Source: Gaeumannomyces sp. JS-464
Taxonomy: Eukaryota > Ascomycota > Sordariomycetes > Magnaporthales > Magnaporthaceae
Direction of reading: 5' to 3'
DNA length: 64,000 bases
NCBI GenBank assembly: GCA_002197995.1
Contig: NGZR01000001.1
Coordinates: 14,341,501 to 14,405,500 of the forward strand
Under the pieces are notes generated by a model that saw nothing but the letters and a program-made list of their open reading frames with translations, had not been told where the DNA came from and ran no database searches. The position numbers and the translations under genes are program-made. Each line of letters begins with the position of its first letter. The stretch's first letter is position 1. Positions 56,359-64,000 of this stretch are shown in pieces.

Positions 56359-57998
56359 ACGTGGTTTATTAATAAGTAACGCATATTAGCGAATAACGCG
56401 TTTTCCATCGCGATTCGCGTTTTGCCACTTCCAACTTTAATTATTTAACAACCATAAATGGCATCCACACCCAACGAGGTTAAAATTGTTTTTTTATACG
56501 GGTAATGCAATTTAACGCACAATTAAGCATGCGTTCGGCCGTTAAAATTTACAACGTTTTTAAAGCCACGCTGCGTTGCTAACGCGTTAGCTAACCTTTT
56601 TAACGCGATAGCATGCCCAAATTACGAAAATTAACGGAATTTAAAAAGGAAGCGTTTATTAAATATATATTCGAGCTGGATTTTCGCGTATTTCCTCCCG
56701 GCTTTTTAGTATTAAAGCTATAATTAACCGATTGCTCGCCGAACGCGACGCGGGCACCGTTAGCAAATGCTAGGTTAACAAGTTCGTTAAACGCCGCGCA
56801 AAGCTCGGCACGCGTTAAATTCGAAAGTACGATTACTAAAAAGCCAAATGCGAAAATCCTAAGCTCGTTTTTGCGTAATTCGACTTTATACGGAACATTA
56901 TAGCCAAATATAGCATTTTAAATAATAACATTTACAATTTTAACGAAACCGGCTTCCTTATAGGCATAATCGCCGCCGTTATAATTATTATAACGTTAAA
57001 AAGCCGTAGTAAAGCAAAGCTGGTTTAGCTTAATAACTGGGAATAGGTTATAATTATTTAAAAGGTTAACTATTACGGTTAAGCGGTTTTTTTTTATCGT
57101 TAAAAGGCAATACTATTTAGCTAATTGGTATTTAAAAACCGACTTTTTACGCAATTAAGTTATCGTAATAAATTTTAACGGGTGAATTACGAACAAGCTC
57201 GGCTTAAAATGGATTTAGCATTTCGATAAACACATTATATCGCGCGTAAATGGCTTTTATCGTTTGTTAATGCTAAACGGTTATAAAAACCACTATTTGA
57301 CAAATTTTAAACTTTATTGCTAAAATATAACATTATTACGCTTTGCATACTTTCGCATTCGTTTTACTTTTTTTAACCGCTTAACGTTAAGTGTTTTAAC
57401 TTAATAAAGCGGGCGTACGGTCGACAAATCGAAAACTTAATAAAGTTGCACGTTAACCACGTAATTAAAGTCGAGTTTTTTTTCGGCGTTTAAAACGGCA
57501 TTTTTTAACTTTATAACAAAGGAAATATTTAAAAAGGCTTTTAAAAAGCTAACTTTGCTCCTTTTAATCCAAATTCGGTTTTGGAAAAGTTAAATGTAAA
57601 ACTACGAACTTCGGCGCTTTTAAAAAAGCTTTTAAACAACGCTAAACTTTAAACTTTTAAAACGCTAAAAAGTTAAAGAAAAAAAACAACTTAGCAATCC
57701 GAATATATTAAAACTCGGATTTCCAATTATTAAAGTAATTTTTCGACATTTATTAATATAATTGTAAATTAAATTGCAAAAAAGTAAAAAGCGATTATAA
57801 ATAAAATAGCCCTTTTTTAAGCAAAAATGTTTACGTTTAAAAAAGCGAACAAAGTATTAAACAAAGCCGGAAAGCTAAAAATACACGTGTTTATTATAAA
57901 AAGTTATTTACTATTAATAAAATACGAAATGTTTTAAACTAATAAAAGCTAAATAGGTAATTATAATAAAAAATGCGCGATTTAGTAATAAACCACGT
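56359..57998 (+). mobile_element. Pogo copy 2
   Basis: 1640 bp between TA dinucleotides, with inverted termini ACGTGGTTTATTA / TAATAAACCACGT. It has the same transposase traces on the plus strand as the other copies, all broken. The C-terminal basic region is visible near 57850-57930. Confidence 0.8.
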
Positions 57999-58018
57999 TA
58001 TTTATTACTATTACTACG

Positions 58019-58151
58019 TTATTATAACGTAGTTTACCACCGAGTTGCGTAAATTACCAAATCGCGCAGTTAAAAACGCATATTAAAACCGTTCGTACAC
58101 AACCGTGCATTTCGGCCATTTTATAATAAAATTTTGTAAATTTTAAACAGT
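58019..58151 (+). mobile_element. Pogo terminus fragment
   Basis: Begins ACGTAGTTTACCACCGAG after TA, like the 5' end of copy 1, but stops after about 130 bases where copy 3 begins. Confidence 0.6.
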
Positions 58152-58153
58152 TA

Positions 58154-59990
58154 ACGTGGTTTAACAGCGAGTGGATTACTAATACGCGTCCACGCGTTAA
58201 TTAAACTTTACCCGCAAATATTTCCACAGCAACAATAGCAACATAAACGACGAAGCAGGGTTTTTTAACCCTTTATGCTATTAATTCGAATCCAAAGTTA
58301 AGCGTTTGGAATGCCGCTAAAATTTCGCGGTTAACTATTTAACTTTTTACCCGGCGCAAAAGCGGCCAACCTGCTCGACGCGACACTATGCCGAATTACG
58401 GAAATTAACAAAATCCGAAAAAAAAGCGCTTATTAAGTACATATTTAAGCTGGATTTTCGCGCGTTTCCTCCCCGGCCTTTTAGTGTTAAAGCTATAATT
58501 AACCAACTGCTCGCTAAACGCGACGCGAGCATCGTCGGCAAAATCCTAAGTTAAAAAGTTCGTTAACGCCGCGGAATTCGGCACGCGTTAAATTCGAAAG
58601 TACGATTACCAAAAGCCAAATGCGAAAATCCCAAGCTCGTTTTTGCGTAATTCGACCTTATACGGAACACTATAGTTAAATATAGCATTTTAAATACGAC
58701 ATTTACAATTTCGACGAAACCGGTTTTCTTATAGGCATAATCGCCGCCGTTATAAGTTTATTATACGTTAAAAAGCCGTAATAAAGCAAAGCTAATCCAG
58801 CTTAGCAACCGGAAATGGGCTATAATTATTTAAAAGGTTAACTATTGCGGTTAAGCGGTTTTTCCTTTTATTATCGTTAAAAAGCAGTACCATTTAGCTA
58901 ATTGGTATTAAAAACCGACTTTTTACGCAATTAGGTTATTATAACGAGCGTTAACAAGTGGATTACAAACAAAACTCGGCTTAAAATGAATTCGGCATTT
59001 CGATAAACATATTGCGGCTTGTTTTACGGGGTTTTATCGTTTATTAATGCTAAACGGCTACCGAAAGCCACCATTTGACGAATTTCGAGCTTTATTGCTA
59101 AAAACATAATATTATTACGTTTTACATGCTTTCGCATTCGTTTTACTTTTTTAACCGCTTAACGTTAAATGTTTTAGCCCGTTAAAAAAAGCGTACGGTT
59201 GATAAATCGAAAACCTAATAAAATCGTACGTTAACCACGTAATTAAAGTTAAGTTCCTTTTAGCGTTTAAAGCGGCATTTTTAAACTTTATAACTGAAAA
59301 AAACATTTAAAAAGGTTTTTGAAAAGCTAGCTTTGCTCCTTTTAATCCGGATTTAGTTTTGGAAAAGCTAAATGTAAAGTTACAAATTTTAATTCCCCCG
59401 AAAAAGCTTTTAAACAACGCCGAACTTTGGACTTCCAAAACGCCCTAAACAGCTAGGGACGCAACTTCGCAATTCGAATATATTAAAACTCGGATTTCCA
59501 ATTACCAAAGTAGCTTTTCGATATTTATGCTAACGGTTGTAAACCAGCTAACGAAAAAGGCTAAAACAATTATACATCGGGTTAACCTTTTGGAAAAAAA
59601 GTGCTTTAAGTTACGAAAGGCGAACGAGGCATTAAGCAAACGCCGGAGGGCTAAAAAAACACATGTTCGATTAAAAGGGTTATTTATTATAAACGAGGTA
59701 CGAAATGTTTTAAACTAGTAAGAGCTAAATGAATAGCTAAAGTAAAAAATGCGCGATTATAAGGGTTAAAAAAAAAGGGCGACGACGACTCGTCGGCGAT
59801 ATGGCATTTGCGGCAAAACTGGACATAATGCGCGCATTTATTAAAAAAAAGTAAAGATATTCGATGTATATAGTTCCGAGTAGTTTAAATGAATTTTTAG
59901 CGTTATTAGGTTGGTATGCGCGTTAATTAACCGGAGGTTGGGTATAGGTAATCCATTCGCTACGGTAATCCACTCGCTGTTAAACCACGT
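58154..59990 (+). mobile_element. Pogo copy 3, full length with perfect terminal inverted repeats
   Basis: 1837 bp flanked by TA (58152-58153 and 59991-59992). Counting the TA, the 28-base ends at 58152-58179 and 59965-59992 are exact reverse complements (start TAACGTGGTTTAACAG). The plus strand carries, in order, HTH/CENP-B-like segments (58390-58680), the first DDE motif region IYNFDETGFLIGIIAAV across 58705-58755, a second region with ESHHLTNFELYC-like sequence near 59065, and the C-terminal VNQLTKKAKTIIHRVNLLEK frame (59527-59718). It ends in a knuckle reading RRYGICGKTGHNARIY (about 59790-59838). Frames are interrupted by stops, so it is not active. Confidence 0.9.
59527..59718 (+). pseudogene. 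Open C-terminal remnant of a Pogo transposase
   Basis: 63 open codons with a coiled-coil-like stretch (LLEKKCFKLRKANEALSKRR), a basic RRRAKKTHVRLKG block and INEVRNVL. This tail is typical of fungal Pogo/Fot transposases, which bind DNA with CENP-B-type HTH domains and cut with a DDE domain. It is part of copy 3. Confidence 0.8.
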
Positions 59991-60016
59991 TAATTATATT
60001 TAATAATATAGTTATA

Positions 60017-61414
60017 ACGTAGTTTACAAATAAGTGGCGCATATAAACGAATAGCGCGTTTTTTATCGCGATTCGCGTTTTTTATTTTCAATTTAAATTT
60101 TTTTAACAATTATAAATAACGTTAACATTTAACGAAGTTAAAATTGTTTTTATTATAAAAGTATTTAAATTTAATTTAACGTTAAATGTGCGTTTGGCAG
60201 TTAAAATTTAAAAAGTTTTTAAAACCACGCTGCGTCGTTAACGCGCTGGTTAATTTGCTTAACGCGATAACATATTTAAATTACGAAAATTAACGGAATT
60301 CGAAAAAAAGGCGTTTGTTAAATACATATTCGAGCTGGATTTTCGCGCATTTCCTTTCCGGTTTTTTAATGTTAAAAATATAGCTAACTAATTGCTTGCC
60401 AAACGCAACGCGAATATATCGGTAAAAACTAAGTCGCGAATTTTATTAAACGCCGCGCAAAGCTCGGTATACGTTAAATCCGAAAATACAACTATTAAAA
60501 GGTTAAATGCGAAAATTTTAAAATTATTTTTACGTAATTCGACTTTATAAAAAATGCTATAGCTAAATATGGCATTAAAAATAACGATGTTTTTATAATT
60601 TTAATAAAACCGGCTTTTTTATAAAAATAATCGCCGTTGTTATAACTAATTATTATAATATCGGAAAGCCGTAATAAAATAAAACTAGTTTAGTTTAATA
60701 AACGGGAATGGGTTATAATTATTTAAAAGGTTAACTATTACGGTTAAGCGGTTTTTCCTTTTATTATCGTTAAAAAGCAGTATTACTTAACCAATTGATA
60801 TTTGGAAATTAATTTTCCACGCGATTAGGTTATTTTAATATGTTTTAACGCGTAAATTACAAACGAGCTTGGTTTAAAATGGATTTAGCATTTTAATAAA
60901 CATATTACAGCTTATTTTACGAAATTCCATTGTTTATTAATATTAAACGGTTATACAAACCACTATTTAACGAATTTTAAGCTTTATTGCTAAAAATATA
61001 ACATTATTACGTTTTGCATACTTTTGCATTCGTTTTACTTTTTTTAACCGCTTAACGTTAAATGTTTTAGTTTAATAAAATAAGCGTATAGTTAATAAAT
61101 CGAAAATTTAATAAAGTTACACTTTAATTACGTAATTAAAATCGAGTTTTTTCGGCGTTTAAAACGGCATTTTTTAACGTTATAACTAAAAAAAACCTTT
61201 AAAAAAAGCTTTTAAAAACCTGGCTTTATTTTTTTTTTTAATTCGGATTTAGTTTTAAAAAAGCTGGATGTAAAATTACGAATTTTAACGCTTTTAAAAA
61301 AGCTTTAAATAACGCCGAACTTTAAAATTTTAAAACGTTTAAAACTGTTAAAAAAGTAATTTCGCAATTTAAATATATTAAAACTCGGATTTTCGATTAC
61401 CAAAATAGCTTTTT
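60017..61414 (+). mobile_element. Pogo copy 4, 3'-truncated by LTR C
   Basis: Starts ACGTAGTTTACAAATAAG after TA and follows copy 3 through the HTH and DDE regions up to CCAAAATAGCTTTTT, where TGTTAGTTTATCG of LTR C begins. The remaining 3' third is lost. Confidence 0.8.
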
Positions 61415-61619
61415 TGTTAGTTTATCGCTGGCGGTACGCGTGCACTTTTACGGAAAAAGCGGAAAATTTCAAAATCCCCGATTTTAAAACCCACGAAATA
61501 ATGCTTAGTAAAGCAAGAAATTAAGTTTTTAATAATCCCGATATTTGTATATATACTTAGTTTTTTAACCTGCATTTAGCAAATAAATATCTTTTTTTAA
61601 ACATGTATAATAAAAAAAC
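61415..61619 (-). mobile_element. LTR C, reverse, truncated
   Basis: The reverse complement of positions from about 62850 to 63044 of the forward C LTR, starting TGTTAGTTTATCG. It ends where Copia B copy 2 starts (61620). Confidence 0.82.
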
Positions 61620-62757
61620 TGTTAGTAAAAATGGTACTTTTATAAACACGGAGATTTCCAAAAAGAAAAAAACAAAAATCTATAAATTTAATACTGGTGT
61701 TAATAGTAATGCATGTTTAAAAAGGAACTTAATTATAAAAAAGGGATTGCAAAATCCCTTTTTATAAGCTTGTAAAAGCGTACGGTTTATAAACCTGCTG
61801 CTTTACGAAACGTGGGGTTCCTTTTAATACACGCGTTAATTACGTGGATTAACACTAGCAATTTTTTTTTTTAAACGCGTGCATCGGTTAAATGCTCGTT
61901 TTTTAAATCCGGGGATTTAACAATACTAATAATAACGGAATCCGAATTTAGCAGTTTCCTTTAAAAAGAAAGGAAAAAAAAAAGAAAAAAAGGGGCTGTG
62001 CTTAATATTAGTAAAAACTGTAAATAGGAATAATAAAAAGTGGGGTAATGCCTAGTTAAACGCTCGTAAAATTAAGTAACGCCGATTTAAATGCGCGTAA
62101 TAATGGTAAACAAGCTTAATAAAAATTTATTAAGCCGTGCGTTTGTTAATTTATAAAAATAAAAAAGAACGAATCGCGAGTATAACTTATAAAGCCTGGC
62201 TTAGGATATATAAAAGGCTGTAAGCTGCTTTAATCGTTGTGATTTTGGATTAGCTTTTTATACTTATAACGCTTTAACTAACTGCTTACTTGCCGATTTC
62301 CGCTTTCCCATTTTGCTAATCGTTTAACCGCCGCGATGGCGTCCTTTCGCTTTTTTTGGATTTAACTAAGGAAAATCCGTCGCTAAAGTTTAAATTGGCA
62401 TTAAAACGGTTTTAAACAATAGCGTTAAAAGGACTCGTGCTAAAAAGGGAAAAGGTAAAACTCTTGCTCGCCCGCGTTTTGCAAAAGGCAAATAAAAATC
62501 GTTTTTATACTTAAATTGCTTTAACTTTTTTTGGCCGGTAAGTTTAATAAAATTAGGTGCTTTAATACGGAGCCGGCCGGCAACCGTTGCTAGTTTTATG
62601 CTTTTGGTTATTCGTGCCAGCCGGTGTAAGTGATTTTTTAAGCCTTAATTTGCTAATTTTTTACGCTAACAACCAGTAGTTTTAAAATCGTAATAGCTTT
62701 AGCTAAAAAGTTTATAGCTAAATATTTTCGCGAAATTACTATTAATAAAGTATAATG
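61620..62757 (-). mobile_element. Copia B, second copy, left part only
   Basis: LTR 61620-61854 (TGTTAGT ... GATTAACA), followed by sequence collinear with 34213-35110, including the antisense accessory frame (about 62.38-62.60 kb). It is interrupted at TATAATG by element C. It is more strongly mutated than the first copy. Confidence 0.9.
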
Positions 62758-63044
62758 TGTTAATAGGAGTATAATACTCCTGTTAAATCGGCACGGAGAT
62801 TTCCAAAAGTAATAAACAATAATTTCGTAAATTTGGGGAAAGGTTTTGTAGTTATGCATGTCGAAAAAGGAAATCTATTTGCTAAAGGTAGGTTAAAAAA
62901 CCGGATATATATACAAATATCGGGATTACAAAAAACCCGATCTTATGCTTTACCGAGCATTATTCCGTGGGTTTCGGGATCGGAAATCCGAAATTCTCCG
63001 CCTTTTTCCTAAGGTGCACGCGCACTACCGGCGATAAACCAACA
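62758..63044 (+). repeat. LTR of element C
   Basis: 287 bp from TGTTAATAGG to AACCAACA. It starts with a palindrome AGGAGTATAATACTCCT that mirrors the AGGAGTGGTACTCCT of LTR B, so the two families are probably related. A TATATATACAAATA motif lies in the middle. TAATG (62753-62757) precedes it and is the likely target; the other end is outside the window. Confidence 0.85.
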
Positions 63045-64000
63045 CCGGCGACTTTTTTTTTATACGCGGGCACTAAAGGGTCCCTCCCTACATTAGGGCG
63101 CCGGTGCGGAAATCTAGCAAATTTTACACCGGCTGAAATAAAGGGAATAAACAAAAGGAAAGCTGAATTTGGTAATTTGGCACTTTAAAAGGAATAAATA
63201 ACCTCCCGTTATTAAGGTTACCACCGTTAATTAACAGTCGTTAAAACAATAAAAAGGCTAACTAATTAAAAAGCTATGCCCGGCGCGTTGCGAAGCGCCA
63301 AGTGCTGCGATAAAAAATTACAATAGCAGTAAATAGCTTTAGGTGGGCTATTTAGGCTATTAACTTTGGAAAGGATAATAGCAAAGGTGCGGAGGGTGAT
63401 TTTTAAAAGCCTAATTGTAAGCTTATAAAAAGCGCACCTTCCGCCTTTTTGTCGCGCCGGTTAACCTTTACTCGTAATTAGCGTTATTAACTTGCCGCCC
63501 TTTTATATCGCCTTTTTTGTTATTACCGCATTTTTTATCTGTAATATTTTTAACCGCTTTATTTAATCACTTTTTCGTTTGTTAAATCGTTTCTTCCTGC
63601 CTTTCGCCGCTTTGTTATCACTATAAGCCCGAAACGCGATATTGTAATCCCCGGCGAGCGCGTTAGTAAAAAGCTCCGCAAAATGCCAGCTAACGATATC
63701 GGGGTTAAAAGTTCGCATCGCTTTTCAAATTAGCCTGCGGCTATTTAAAATATCGCGATACTACTACCGCCGCCGCCGCCGCTTGCCGATCCTGCCGATT
63801 AGCAGCTTATTAACCCGTCCGTTAACGATACTTTTACTAATGCCCAAAAGGAAGTCGTTATTGCTGCCCGTTTAGCCTAGGAAAAAATCCCGCTTTTTGC
63901 AAATCCTTTTTGCGATGCTTCGCTTAATTTGTTTAAAGTTCCAATTGCCGGTCCCGCCGCCGTTAGCTTCGATAAGGTTAACCTTAACGACGACCCGTTC
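63045..64000 (+). mobile_element. Internal part of element C, running off the window
   Basis: After the LTR come about 400 bases without coding signal. Then, on the plus strand (about 63690-64000), a frame with LADPADQQLINPSVNDTFTN, AQKEVVIAARLA and FKVPIAGPAAVSFDKVNLND. It is less mutated than the rest of the zone. I do not recognise it; it may be a gag or an accessory frame. Confidence 0.5.

Noticed and set aside
59993..60016. Short AT-rich spacer as a possible origin or centromere-like element
   Set aside because: Only two dozen bases between Pogo copies; AT-richness is explained by C-to-T mutation.
27600..64000. Centromere
   Set aside because: RIP-degraded nested retroelements can mark centromeres, but the window alone gives no CENP-A evidence, and heterochromatic islands look the same.

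Overview
The window looks like a piece of a filamentous ascomycete chromosome, most likely a Sordariomycete. It has short GT-AG introns of 47-94 nt, a 2EXR-family gene, an NACHT-type NLR with a fungal zinc-finger tail, a secreted repeat protein with Kex2 sites, Gypsy, Copia and Pogo elements, and heavy RIP-like C-to-T/G-to-A mutation. No tRNA, rRNA or CRISPR array was recognised.

Base composition divides the window sharply. Positions 1-19.75 kb are GC-rich. Positions 19.75-24.95 kb are AT-rich and stop-riddled. Positions 24.95-27.6 kb are a GC-rich island. Positions 27.6-64 kb are AT-rich and made almost entirely of mutated, nested transposons.

The GC-rich arm starts with about 5.2 kb in which I see no gene. 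It then holds an RPA12-like RNA polymerase I zinc-ribbon gene (5247-5726, apparently frameshifted), fragments of a Gypsy element (8.5-9.55 kb), a minus-strand 2EXR-family gene with one 1-nt frameshift (9557-10839), a spliced secreted protein with a possible CheD/CNF-like Cys-His fold (11706-12589), a broken ABC-ATPase gene (13.0-14.3 kb), and a small secreted protein with 60-residue tandem repeats and dibasic sites (14625-15179, minus). An A-type solo LTR lies upstream of the last gene. A spliced SNF2 helicase pseudogene (18045 to about 21.4 kb, minus) crosses the edge of the mutated zone. An NACHT/NLR pseudogene (about 22.2-25.36 kb, plus) lies almost wholly inside it. A degenerate Gln/Pro-rich gene remnant fills part of the GC island.

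From 27.06 kb the repeats can be ordered by target-site duplications (TSDs). Gypsy A (27058-41959, minus, TSD CCCGC) has Copia B (33977-41545, minus, TSD GGTTT) inserted in its 5' LTR. A Pogo element (42371-44474, minus) carries a B-type solo LTR. Gypsy F, of the same family as A and on the plus strand, starts at 44629. Its 5' LTR contains a solo LTR (TSD TAGTT), and its gag is split by Gypsy E (45907-53947, plus, TSD CTTAC). A row of plus-strand Pogo copies (55-61.4 kb) is interrupted by another B-type solo LTR (TSD GGTTA) and by LTRs of elements C and B. The window ends inside element C.

The most interesting items are the repeat/dibasic secreted precursor, the secreted Cys-His protein, antisense accessory reading frames between pol and the 3' LTR in three retroelements, and hypermutation that spares CpG while changing CpA, CpT and CpC.
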